DNA from: Pseudomonas lijiangensis
GTDB taxonomy: Bacteria > Pseudomonadota > Gammaproteobacteria > Pseudomonadales > Pseudomonadaceae
Length of the DNA: 64,000 nucleotides
Direction of reading: 5' to 3'
NCBI RefSeq assembly: GCF_018968705.1
Contig: NZ_CP076668.1
Span: forward strand, 2,491,001 to 2,555,000
Shown: piece by piece, positions 34,269 to 42,483 of the stretch
How the letters are laid out: each line of letters starts with the position of its first letter
Numbering within the stretch: position 1 is the first letter of the stretch
Translations under genes and position numbers: made by a program
The notes under the pieces: generated by a model
Database searches by the model: none
What the model was told of the DNA's origin: nothing
Seen by the model: only the letters and a program-made list of their open reading frames with translations

Positions 34269-36080
34269 ATGTCCCTTGTCCCTCGTTTGACTTCCTTCCT
34301 GCAACAGGCCGTCCGTGCCATGCAACTAGTCTGGACCACTTCACGAGCCTTGTCCCTCGGGCTGGTGCTGGCGACTCTGATTGCCGGTCTGCTGCCTGCA
34401 CTGGCCGCCTGGCTGGGCCAGCGCATCGTCGACTCGGTGCTGGCTGCCATCGAACTCAATACGGCCACCGGCGATGCGCCGCTGTGGCCGGTCTTGCGTT
34501 ATGTCTTGCTTGAGGCGGGCGTGCTGGCGCTGCTGGCCGCTGCTCAACGGGCGTTATCGGTTCAGCAGGCCTTGTTGCGGGTGCAGCTTGGGCAGAAGGT
34601 CAACACCCTGATTCTGGAGAAGGCCCAGACCCTTTCGTTGTTGCAGTTCGAGGATTCGGAGTTTTACGACAAGCTGGTGCGGGTCCGGCGCGAGGCGTCG
34701 GTGAGGCCGCTGGCGCTGGTTACCAAATCCCTCGGGTTGATGCAGAACCTGATTGCCCTGATGGGCTTCGCTGTGTTGCTGGTGCATTTCTCGCCCTGGG
34801 CTCTGTTGATTCTGGTGCTGGGCGCATTGCCGGTGTTCTTTGCCGAGGCGCATTTTTCGGGCAATGCCTTCCGGCTGTTTGCGCGCCGCGCCCCTGAAAC
34901 CCGCAAGCAGAATTACATCGAAGCGCTGCTCTCCAATGAGGTTCACATCAAGGAGGTCAAGCTGTTCGGTTTTGCGCCGCTGCTGCTCAAGCGCTACCGG
35001 GATACCTTCGAGCGCCTGTATGCCGAAGACCGACAACTGACCATCCGCCGCGATGGCTGGGGTTTCCTGCTGGGATTACTGGGCACCGCAGCTTTTTACC
35101 TGACGTATGCCTGGGTGATTGTCGATGCCGTGCACGGGCGTATCACGCTTGGGCAAATGACCATGTATCTGGTGCTGTTCAAGCAGGGCCAGACTGCTGT
35201 GAGCAGCAGCCTGATGGCAATCAGCGGTCTGTACGAGGATGGGCTGTATCTGGCGGACCTCTACGAATACCTGGGGCAGCCGGTCCAGCCAGCTTCCGGC
35301 AGCCTGACCCAGGGCGTTTTGCCCGGCGATGGCCTGCGTTTCGAAGCGGTGAGCTTCAGCTATCCGGGTGCAAGTCAGGCGGCGCTGGAGAATATCGATC
35401 TGCACCTGGCGCCCGGTCGCAGCGTTGCGCTGGTGGGGGCCAATGGTTCGGGCAAGACTACGTTGATCAAGCTGCTGACTCGCCTTTATCGACCGGATCA
35501 GGGCCGCATCCTGCTCGATGGCAGCGATTTGCAGGAGTGGGACGAAGATGCCTTGCGTACCCGTATCGGGGTGATCTTTCAGGATTTCATCCGTTATCAG
35601 TTTCTGGTGGGCGAAAACCTTGGCGTGGGCGATATCACGGCCTTCGATGACGAGAGTCGCTGGAAGGAGGCGGCCTCTCAGGGAATGGCGGCCTCTTTCA
35701 TTGCGCAGCTCGACAAGGGGTATGCCACCCAGTTGGGTCGCTGGTTCAAGGGCGGTCAGGAGCTGTCCGGAGGGCAATGGCAGAAGATCGCCTTGTCCCG
35801 CGCTTACATGCGGCGCGATGCCGACATTCTGATTCTCGATGAGCCGACCGCCGCACTGGATGCCGGAGCGGAAGCCGCGGTATTCGATCGTTTTCGCGAG
35901 TACGCCAAAGGGCGCATGACGCTGTTGATCTCCCATCGTTTTTCCAGCGTGCGCAACGCCGAGCATATCGTGGTGCTGGAGCAGGGGCGTGTGCTGGAAC
36001 GTGGCGATCACGACAGTCTGATGGCGGCCGGTGGTCACTACGCAACGCTGTTCGATCTGCAGGCCGAAGGCTATCGCTAA
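34269..36080 (+). CDS. ABC exporter, fused permease and ATPase
   Basis: A 603-residue ABC half-transporter: a six-helix membrane domain (about 1-330) and a C-terminal nucleotide-binding domain. Walker A is ALVGANGSGKTT (387-398), the signature is ELSGGQWQK, Walker B is ILILDEPTAALDA and the H-loop is LLISHRFSS. It is a type IV (B-family) exporter that should work as a homodimer. The substrate is unknown; it resembles solo exporters next to hypothetical genes. The Shine-Dalgarno is weak (AAGAG). It is divergent from the DUF1810 gene and followed 135 bp later by an aldo-keto reductase. Confidence 0.85.
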   Translation: MSLVPRLTSFLQQAVRAMQLVWTTSRALSLGLVLATLIAGLLPALAAWLGQRIVDSVLAAIELNTATGDAPLWPVLRYVLLEAGVLALLAAAQRALSVQQALLRVQLGQKVNTLILEKAQTLSLLQFEDSEFYDKLVRVRREASVRPLALVTKSLGLMQNLIALMGFAVLLVHFSPWALLILVLGALPVFFAEAHFSGNAFRLFARRAPETRKQNYIEALLSNEVHIKEVKLFGFAPLLLKRYRDTFERLYAEDRQLTIRRDGWGFLLGLLGTAAFYLTYAWVIVDAVHGRITLGQMTMYLVLFKQGQTAVSSSLMAISGLYEDGLYLADLYEYLGQPVQPASGSLTQGVLPGDGLRFEAVSFSYPGASQAALENIDLHLAPGRSVALVGANGSGKTTLIKLLTRLYRPDQGRILLDGSDLQEWDEDALRTRIGVIFQDFIRYQFLVGENLGVGDITAFDDESRWKEAASQGMAASFIAQLDKGYATQLGRWFKGGQELSGGQWQKIALSRAYMRRDADILILDEPTAALDAGAEAAVFDRFREYAKGRMTLLISHRFSSVRNAEHIVVLEQGRVLERGDHDSLMAAGGHYATLFDLQAEGYR

Positions 36081-36215
36081 GCGCTCTGCCATGCAGGTGT
36101 TGGCCGGCGGACACCAACAAAACACTTGCAGCGCCTGGGCTGAGGGCGTTTTATAGGGCCTCTTTGCCAGGCGCCGGAGCGCGCTCGTTTTTATCTGAAC
36201 CAGACGGAGACATCG

Positions 36216-37253
36216 ATGCAATTTCGTTCATTGGGCAAGACCGATATCTCGGTCAGCGCCATCGCGCTGGGCACCATGACCTGGGGCGAGCAAAACACCG
36301 AAGCCCAGGCTTTCGAGCAGATTCAGCTGGCCAAAAAGGCTGGCGTCAACTTCATCGACACCGCCGAGATGTACCCGGTGCCGCCACGCGGGGAAACCTA
36401 CACCAAGACCGAAAGCATCATCGGCGAATACTTCAAGAAGTACGGTGATCGCAAGGATTGGGTGCTGGCCAGCAAGGTGGCCGGTCCTGGCCGCATGGAG
36501 CATATCCGCAATGGCAACCCGCGCCTGGATCGCGCCAATATCACCGCAGCGCTGGAGGGCAGCCTCAAGCGTCTGAACACCGATTATCTGGATCTGTACC
36601 AACTGCACTGGCCGGATCGCAAGACCAATTTCTTCGGCGTGCTGGGCTATCAGCATGACCCGGACGATTCGGCGGTGGAAATCGAAGAAACCCTGTCGGT
36701 GCTGAACGACCTGGTCAAGGCTGGCAAGATCCGTCATTTCGGTCTGTCCAACGAAACCCCGTGGGGCACCCAGCGGTTCCTGCATCTGGCCGAAACCCAT
36801 GGTCTGCCGCGTGCCGTTTCCATCCAGAACCCGTACAACCTGCTTAATCGCAGCTTCGAAATCGGCCTGGCGGAAATCGCGATTCGCGAGCAGATCGGTC
36901 TGCTGGCCTATTCGCCACTGGCGTTTGGTGTGCTTGCAGGCAAATACCTCGACGGCGCGCGTCCGGCTGATGGTCGTCTGACGCTGTTCGAGCGTTTCCA
37001 GCGTTACAACAATCCGCAGGCCGTGGGTGCTACCGCGCAGTACGTGGCACTGGCTCGCCAGCATGGCCTGGACCCGGCACAAATGGCCCTGGCCTATGTC
37101 ACCAGCCGCCCGTTCGTGACCAGCAACATCATCGGTGCGACCACGCTTGAGCAACTGGCCGTCAACCTGGCGAGCATCGATGTCTCGTTGTCCGATGAGG
37201 TTGTTGCCGGTATCGAAGCTATTCATGTCGGGCAACCCAACCCGGCACCGTAA
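36216..37253 (+). CDS. tas: NADP(H)-dependent aldo-keto reductase (Tas-like)
   Basis: A 345-residue aldo-keto reductase. Catalytic tetrad regions: FIDTAEMYPVPPRGETY (Asp and Tyr), VLASKVAG (Lys) and LYQLHWPDRKTNFFG (His). The family-specific insert DRKTNFFGVLGYQHD and the length agree with E. coli Tas (346). NADP-binding IGATTLEQLAVNL is near the C-terminus. CGGAGAC precedes ATG 36216. It is alone between the ABC exporter and a REP pair. Confidence 0.85.
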   Translation: MQFRSLGKTDISVSAIALGTMTWGEQNTEAQAFEQIQLAKKAGVNFIDTAEMYPVPPRGETYTKTESIIGEYFKKYGDRKDWVLASKVAGPGRMEHIRNGNPRLDRANITAALEGSLKRLNTDYLDLYQLHWPDRKTNFFGVLGYQHDPDDSAVEIEETLSVLNDLVKAGKIRHFGLSNETPWGTQRFLHLAETHGLPRAVSIQNPYNLLNRSFEIGLAEIAIREQIGLLAYSPLAFGVLAGKYLDGARPADGRLTLFERFQRYNNPQAVGATAQYVALARQHGLDPAQMALAYVTSRPFVTSNIIGATTLEQLAVNLASIDVSLSDEVVAGIEAIHVGQPNPAP

Positions 37254-37314
37254 CATTCAGCCCCCTCCCGGCCTGTGGAAGTAATGCCGATCAGTTAAGG
37301 CAATAAATCACTTT

Positions 37315-37403
37315 GTGGGAGGCAGCTTGCTGGCGACTTCAGCGTATAGACGCAGAATATCTGCCGGTTTTCAGGCCTTTTTCGCCAGCAAGCTGCCTCC
37401 TAC
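37315..37403. repeat. Inverted REP pair (REPIN)
   Basis: Two 22-bp arms, 37315-37336 (GTGGGAGGCAGCTTGCTGGC and two more bases) and 37382-37403, near-perfect reverse complements, with a 45-bp centre. The GTGGGAG head is shared with the elements at 25275, 45884 and 55839, but the core differs. Confidence 0.85.
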
Positions 37404-37480
37404 AAGTTTGTGTGCGCCTTAACAGATCAGCATTGACGATTCGCTTGTGCGCGTGAAAACGCATTTGTAGCTTCTTATGC

Positions 37481-37515
37481 ATTAATGGTATTTAAAAACT
37501 TACAGTTAATGGCAT
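37481..37515 (+). promoter_or_regulatory. TTAATGG direct repeats in receptor promoter region
   Basis: TTAATGGTATT (37481-37491) and TTAATGGCATT (37505-37515) are direct repeats, 10 of 11 bases identical, 24 bp apart start to start. A TATAAG word follows at about 37520 and could be a -10 element. The spacing is near two helical turns plus a few bases, so a dimeric activator could bind them. Confidence 0.35.
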
Positions 37516-37598
37516 TAAGCTATAAGGCATCGGACCACCGGAGAACCTAATTACGTATCGATGAACGCTACCGTCCGCCGCACGGATCGCTCGTTGTT

Positions 37599-37620
37599 AC
37601 CCGGGCAGAGAGGCCCGGGT
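37599..37620 (+). other. GC-rich leader hairpin before the TonB receptor start
   Basis: A perfect 8-bp stem ACCCGGGC / GCCCGGGT with loop AGAGAG. It ends 23 bp before ATG 37644 and just ahead of the Shine-Dalgarno AAAAGGGGAG. There is no T-run, so it is not a terminator; it could affect translation or mRNA stability. Confidence 0.5.
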
Positions 37621-37643
37621 CAGGGATTTAAAAGGGGAGCGGT

Positions 37644-40031
37644 ATGGGGAGCTTTAAACGACACGTGCTGGGGACGGCCATTTTGTCAGCCAATTTGCTG
37701 ACTGCCGGAACCTGGAGCGCCGCAGCACTGGCCGAGGAGGCCAAGGAAGAAAGCAAGACGCTCGATGCCGTCATCGTGACCGGTACGCGGGCTCAGGAGC
37801 GTACTGCAAGCGCTTCGTTGTCACCCATCGATGTCATTTCCGGCGACAGCCTGCGCAATTCCGGTTCTGGAGAGCTGGGTGCGGTACTGGCTCGTCTTAT
37901 TCCTTCGATCAACTTTCCACGTCCCAGTCTGGTGGATGGCGCCGAGCTGACGCGTCCTGCGCAATTGCGTGGCCTGTCGCCTGATCAGGTGCTGGTGCTG
38001 GTCAATGGCAAGCGTCGTCATACATCGGCCTTCGTCAACCTGGGTGGCGCGGTCGGGCGCGGTTCGGCGCCGGCCGATCTGAACGCTATTCCTTTGTCGG
38101 CCATCGATCACATCGAAGTGCTGCGTGACGGTGCCTCGGCACGTTATGGCTCGGATGCCATCGCCGGGGTTATCAACGTCATCCTCAAGGAAGGCGACCA
38201 TGGCGGTTCGATTTCCACTCAGTACGGCCAGTACAAGAAGGGTGACGGGATCAAGCGCAATATCTCGGGTAACACGGGTTTCGCCCTGGGCAGCAATGGC
38301 TTCCTCAACCTTTCCGGTGAGGGCGCAAACAACGACTATACCGACCGTGCCGGCAATGACCTTCGCCCTGCAAGCGTCGGCTCTACCACCTACGGCCAGC
38401 ATGTCTTCCGTCAGGGTGAGCCGGAAACCGAAGAGGGCAAGATCCAGTTCAATGGCGGCTACAGCTTCAGCGATGCTGCCGAGTTCTACAGCTTTGGTGG
38501 TTACAGCAAGCGTCGCGGAGAAACAGCGGCGTTCTACCGGGCCAGTAACGCCTCGAACAACATCCCTGCCATTTTCCCCAATGGTTACCTGCCGCTGATT
38601 CACGGCACTCTGGAGGACACTTCTCTGGTGGCGGGCCTGCGTGGCGAGCTTGCCAATAACTGGCATTACGACCTGTCCGCCAACTACGGCAAGAACTCCT
38701 ACGAGTTGCGCACCAAGACCATCAACACCTCTCTGGGTCTGGCCACTCCTCGATCGTTCTACAACGGCACGCTGACCAATGACCAGAAGCAGCTCAGCCT
38801 GGATCTGTCCCGTGAGTTCAGTGCGGCTTGGTTGCCATATCCGGTGTCGGTGGCATTCGGTGCCGAGTATCTGCATCAGGGTTATCAGATCGAGGCGGGG
38901 CAGGCCGAGTCCTATTTCCAGACCGGCAGTTCCGGGCTTGGCGGTTTCCGTGCGGCGGATGCGGGCAGCTATTCGCGGCATAACTTTGCCCAGTACCTGG
39001 ACCTGGAAACCAATATCACCGAGAAGCTTGGCGTTTCGGCGGCCGTACGTCGCGAGGACTACAGCGACTTCGGCTCCAATACCAGCGGTTCGGTTTCGGC
39101 GCGTTATGATTTCACGCCGCAGGTCGCATTGCGCGGCAGTATTTCGACAGGGTTCCGTGCGCCGTCGCTGGCTCAGCAGAACTTTACCTACACGTCGTCA
39201 CAACTGATCGGTAACACCATTCAGGAGGCGGGAACATTCCCGGCCAGCAGCAATGTGGCGCAACTTCTGGGTGCCGAAGACCTCAAGGCCGAGAAGTCCC
39301 GCAACTACAGCCTGGGGTTGGTGCTCAAGCCGCTGGACAACCTGACCGTGACGGCGGACGTCTACCGTATCGACATCCGTGACCGTATCTCGCTGTCCTC
39401 AAACCTGGTCCTCAACAACGCTGCAACCAGCTATTTGCAGGCCAATGGCGTCACTGACATCAATTACACCAGCGTTCGCTACTTCACCAATGCCACCGAC
39501 ACCAGCACCGATGGTGTCGATCTGGTTGCCAACTACCGCTACCAATTCGATAACGGTGTGGATTGGAACAGCACCCTGGGCTACAACTACAACCACACCA
39601 AGGTCACCAGCGTAAAAGCCAACCCTTCGGTGCTGGACCAGTTGGGTGTCAACCTGGTGCGTGTAGACCGTCGCGAGCGAATCGGTCTGCTGGGGGATAC
39701 CACGCCGGAGCACAAACTCACCCTGGCCAACGATTTCACGATCGGCAACTGGACGCTGCACTCCAACCTGGTGCGTTATGGCGAGTTCACCAGCTATCAG
39801 GCTGCTGAAGTCAACGACCAGACCTTCAAGGCGGCCTGGCTGCTGGATCTGGCAGTGGATTACAAGCTCAAGAACTGGGTCTTCACAGTGGGTGGCGACA
39901 ATGTTACCGATGAATACCCCGAGAAGCTGAACGAGTTTGCGTCCAGTGGCGGCAACCTGGCTTACAGCACCTTTTCACCTTATGGGTATAGCGGCGCGTT
40001 TTACTACGCACGTGCCACCTACAACTGGTAA
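37644..40031 (+). CDS. TonB-dependent outer-membrane receptor
   Basis: A 795-residue TonB-dependent receptor. The signal peptide ends near AALAEEAK; TLDAVIVTGTRAQE is the TonB-box/plug start. The plug (about 45-170) contains RGLSPDQVLVLVNGKRRH and IEVLRDGASARYGSDAIAGVINVI. The barrel follows and ends in ...YYARATYNW with the C-terminal aromatic. There is no obvious siderophore-class signature. A binding protein of the sulfonate/nitrate class lies downstream and convergent, so an organic nutrient is as likely as iron; this is inference. Start ATG 37644 has AAAAGGGGAG upstream. Confidence 0.9.
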   Translation: MGSFKRHVLGTAILSANLLTAGTWSAAALAEEAKEESKTLDAVIVTGTRAQERTASASLSPIDVISGDSLRNSGSGELGAVLARLIPSINFPRPSLVDGAELTRPAQLRGLSPDQVLVLVNGKRRHTSAFVNLGGAVGRGSAPADLNAIPLSAIDHIEVLRDGASARYGSDAIAGVINVILKEGDHGGSISTQYGQYKKGDGIKRNISGNTGFALGSNGFLNLSGEGANNDYTDRAGNDLRPASVGSTTYGQHVFRQGEPETEEGKIQFNGGYSFSDAAEFYSFGGYSKRRGETAAFYRASNASNNIPAIFPNGYLPLIHGTLEDTSLVAGLRGELANNWHYDLSANYGKNSYELRTKTINTSLGLATPRSFYNGTLTNDQKQLSLDLSREFSAAWLPYPVSVAFGAEYLHQGYQIEAGQAESYFQTGSSGLGGFRAADAGSYSRHNFAQYLDLETNITEKLGVSAAVRREDYSDFGSNTSGSVSARYDFTPQVALRGSISTGFRAPSLAQQNFTYTSSQLIGNTIQEAGTFPASSNVAQLLGAEDLKAEKSRNYSLGLVLKPLDNLTVTADVYRIDIRDRISLSSNLVLNNAATSYLQANGVTDINYTSVRYFTNATDTSTDGVDLVANYRYQFDNGVDWNSTLGYNYNHTKVTSVKANPSVLDQLGVNLVRVDRRERIGLLGDTTPEHKLTLANDFTIGNWTLHSNLVRYGEFTSYQAAEVNDQTFKAAWLLDLAVDYKLKNWVFTVGGDNVTDEYPEKLNEFASSGGNLAYSTFSPYGYSGAFYYARATYNW

Positions 40032-40043
40032 CAGTTGAGTTGT

Positions 40044-40081
40044 AAAAAAAACGCTCCCGCTTATGGCGGGAGCGTTTTTTT
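40044..40081. terminator. Bidirectional Rho-independent terminator
   Basis: ACGCTCCCGC, a short loop and GCGGGAGCGT, with seven A before and seven T after. It can end both the receptor gene (plus) and the convergent binding-protein gene (minus). Confidence 0.92.
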
Positions 40082-40126
40082 GTAAGGGATTTACCCCTGC
40101 CGGACGACAGGGGAACGTGAAGGCTG

Positions 40127-41155
40127 TCAGCTACCTTGAAGCGGCTTGGCATCCTGGAAGAAGTAGTCTTTCCACGACTCCGGCTTGTTCTTGATCGCAC
40201 CGACGCGATACAGGAATTCGGCCAGCGGATACGTGTTCTTCGGGGTGATGGTGAACTGGAATTCCGGTTTGTCGATGATCTGCAGCAGTTCTGCACGATC
40301 GATCTTTGCCTTGGTGACGCGGATGTAGGTATCGGCCGCAGCGCCGATGTCCTTGCGAACGAATGCTTCGGCTTCCGACAGGGCTTCAATGAAGGCCTTG
40401 TAGGTCTTCGGGTTTTCCTTGCGGAATTTCTCGGTGGCGAACAGTACGGTCGGCGAGTTGGGCCCCAGCAGGTCGTAGGTGTTGAGTACGACATGCACGC
40501 CGGGGTTTTTCAGTTCCTGTTCCTGGAAGGGCGGGTTCGAGAAGTGTCCGGTCAGTTCGGTGCCTCCGGCAATCAGGCTGGCAGCGGCGTCTGGATGCGG
40601 CAGGCTGACGGTGTATTTGTCCAGGCGGGCGTATTCCTTGTCACCCCATTGTTTGGCGGCTGCATATTGCAGGTAGCGCGACTGTACGGAAACGCTCACG
40701 GCCGGCACGGCAATGCGGTCCTTCTCCGTGAAGTCGGCGATGGTCTTGACTTTGGGATTGTTGCTGACCAGGTAATACGGGAAGTTACCTAGCGAAGCGA
40801 CGGCCTTGACGTTCTGTTTGTCTTTGGTGCGGTCCCAGATGGTCAGCAGCGGGCCGACACCGGCACCTGCGATATCGATGGAGCCTGACAGCAAGGCATC
40901 GTTTACCGCCGAGCCACCGGAGAGCTGGGTCCAGTCGACCTTGATCTCCAGACCTTCTTCCTTGCCGTGCTTCTCGATCAGGTTCTGGTCGCGCACGACG
41001 TTGAGCAGCAGATAGACGATGCCGAACTGCTCGGCGATCCGTATTTCACCTTCGGCCTGCGCGGTGGCAGGCATTATCAATGCGCCGGACATCAGTGCTG
41101 CACCCAGGCCGATGGCGGTTGCCAGGCGAGACAGGCGTTTCGTGGGTTTGTGCAT
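40127..41155 (-). CDS. SsuA/NMT1-type ABC substrate-binding protein
   Basis: A 342-residue periplasmic binding protein with a signal peptide (MHKPTKRLSRLATAIGLGAA ... cleavage probably at AQA-EGE). The mature fold is of the sulfonate/nitrate/taurine class: EIRIAEQFGIVYLLLNVVRD, ALLSGSIDIAGAGVGPLL, and NPKTYKAFIEAL. No permease or ATPase gene is adjacent on either side. ATG 41155 has GGAG about 8-10 bp upstream. It is convergent with the TonB receptor; both could serve uptake of the same organosulfur or similar compound. The ligand cannot be read from the sequence. Confidence 0.85.
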   Translation of the reverse strand: MHKPTKRLSRLATAIGLGAALMSGALIMPATAQAEGEIRIAEQFGIVYLLLNVVRDQNLIEKHGKEEGLEIKVDWTQLSGGSAVNDALLSGSIDIAGAGVGPLLTIWDRTKDKQNVKAVASLGNFPYYLVSNNPKVKTIADFTEKDRIAVPAVSVSVQSRYLQYAAAKQWGDKEYARLDKYTVSLPHPDAAASLIAGGTELTGHFSNPPFQEQELKNPGVHVVLNTYDLLGPNSPTVLFATEKFRKENPKTYKAFIEALSEAEAFVRKDIGAAADTYIRVTKAKIDRAELLQIIDKPEFQFTITPKNTYPLAEFLYRVGAIKNKPESWKDYFFQDAKPLQGS

Positions 41156-41212
41156 ACAAGGCTCCAGCTTCCAGGGATTTATTCGGATGTGGAGTGAGCT
41201 TATATGCATAAA

Positions 41213-41234
41213 AAATGTTAATTAAATAACATTT
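41213..41234. promoter_or_regulatory. AAATGTTA palindrome upstream of binding-protein gene
   Basis: AAATGTTA (41213-41220), spacer ATTAAA, TAACATTT (41227-41234): 8-bp perfect arms, about 58 bp upstream of the start at 41155 on the minus strand. It lies in an AT-rich stretch that probably includes the promoter. Candidate operator; no consensus recognised. Confidence 0.35.
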
Positions 41235-41300
41235 AAGAATAATTATATGATGAATAAATAGTGGCTATTTATAATCGTTGCGCATGTGGTCCGGTGTTTT

Positions 41301-42308
41301 TCATTGACCTGGCGACGGCTTGCCCGAAGCCTTCTTCGGCTTTGGTTTTTCGCCGGGCTCGCGCAGATGTTCCAGCGCCGCTTCCTTCTTTATCAGCAGC
41401 AATTCCAGCATGCGGTTCTGTTGGCGAGTGTCCGTGAGGCTTTGCTTGAGTTCGGTGTTCTCGTCCTGACTGGTGCGCAGCCGTTCTTCGAGCAGGGCGC
41501 ATTGGGTGTGTGAGTGTCGGTACTGCTCGCTGGTGCTGGCAACTTGTTGGGTGGCCTGGCTCAACAGGTCCTTCTGGTCGTTCAGTGCCCTGGTCACGTT
41601 GCGGCTTTCTGTCAGCAGCCTTTCGTTGTCCCGGTTCAACAGGGTGATTTCTTCCTGACGCATTGCCAGGCTCTGCTGGGCCTGGCGCAGCTCCATCTGG
41701 ACCTGTTGGAGCTGGCCTTCGTGGCGTTGTTGCTCGCGGGTGCGCTGCTCCATGATCGAGTTGCGATAGTGCTCCAGCGCTTCCCGGGCGTGCCGGTGTT
41801 TTTCTTCCAGTGACTGAATCTGCGCGTCCTTGTCTTGCAGGCGCGCTTCCAGATCGCTGTTGGCCTGTTGCAGCCTGGCATTTTCCGTCTGCTCGCCTTG
41901 CAGCGCTTGTTGGGTGTGGAGCAGGGCGGCGCTCTGTTGTTCGAAGGCTTCGGTCTGGCGTGTCAGTCGCTCTTGCAGCTCATCGATGCGCTGCTGCGCT
42001 GTGGCGAGGTCCTGCTGCATGGCGTTGCGATGAGCGTCGTGCTCGTCGCGGGCCAGATCGATACGTTCCTGGGCCTGTTCCTGCAGGCGCTGGGCAAGCC
42101 TGCTTACCAGATCCGTCAGTTCATCGTTGATGGCGGGCGGCGCGGTGTCGGTCTCATCCAGCTCCCTGAGATAGCGGTGGATGGTGGTTTTCGAGCCGGT
42201 ATTGCCCATTTCAACCCGTACAGCATCGATGCTGGGGTTTTCCCCGCGAGAGAGCAGGGCAAGCCGTGCCTTGTTCACCAGCGCTTTGTTTACACCGCCG
42301 CGAGCCAT
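41301..42308 (-). CDS. KfrA-like coiled-coil DNA-binding protein
   Basis: A 335-residue protein with an N-terminal KfrA-type DNA-binding domain (ARGGVNKALVNKARLALLSRGENPSIDAVRVEMGNTGSKTTIHRYLRELDE, 1-52, helix-turn-helix around TGSKTTIHRYL) and a very long Gln/Glu/Arg-rich coiled coil (about 60-315), ending in a Pro/Lys tail. KfrA of plasmid RK2 is an alpha-helical DNA-binding protein that regulates its own gene. ATG 42308 has GGAGACAGC upstream. It is divergent from a tyrosine recombinase, and a palindrome lies between them. It could be an autorepressor or an accessory factor for the recombinase. Confidence 0.8.
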   Translation of the reverse strand: MARGGVNKALVNKARLALLSRGENPSIDAVRVEMGNTGSKTTIHRYLRELDETDTAPPAINDELTDLVSRLAQRLQEQAQERIDLARDEHDAHRNAMQQDLATAQQRIDELQERLTRQTEAFEQQSAALLHTQQALQGEQTENARLQQANSDLEARLQDKDAQIQSLEEKHRHAREALEHYRNSIMEQRTREQQRHEGQLQQVQMELRQAQQSLAMRQEEITLLNRDNERLLTESRNVTRALNDQKDLLSQATQQVASTSEQYRHSHTQCALLEERLRTSQDENTELKQSLTDTRQQNRMLELLLIKKEAALEHLREPGEKPKPKKASGKPSPGQ

Positions 42309-42334
42309 GCTGTCTCCTACGATTTCGTACTGTG

Positions 42335-42357
42335 GTATGTATCCTGTAATTACATAC
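42335..42357. promoter_or_regulatory. Palindrome between KfrA-like and recombinase genes
   Basis: GTATGTA (42335-42341), 9-bp spacer, TACATAC (42351-42357). The 10-bp palindrome TGTAATTACA at 42345-42354 overlaps its right half. The site is about 27 bp upstream of the KfrA-like start and 127 bp upstream of the recombinase start. It is a likely binding site for the KfrA-like protein. Confidence 0.5.
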
Positions 42358-42483
42358 TATATGAGATTGAAAATCAGCGTTGAATTTGTAATCAATTAAC
42401 CCGTGATATTGGCGTATTATCCCTTGTCATACGCTTTTCTGGCCGGAAAAGGCAGCATGCGCAGTACACAAGGGGGTAAAGCC

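Larger units (their letters stand above)
37254..37643. other. 390-bp intergenic region before the TonB receptor
   Basis: No gene. It holds an inverted REP pair (37315-37403), a promoter-like AT-rich block with two TTAATGG direct repeats (37481-37515), and a GC-rich hairpin (37599-37620) in what should be the 5' leader of the receptor mRNA; each is listed separately. Confidence 0.7.
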
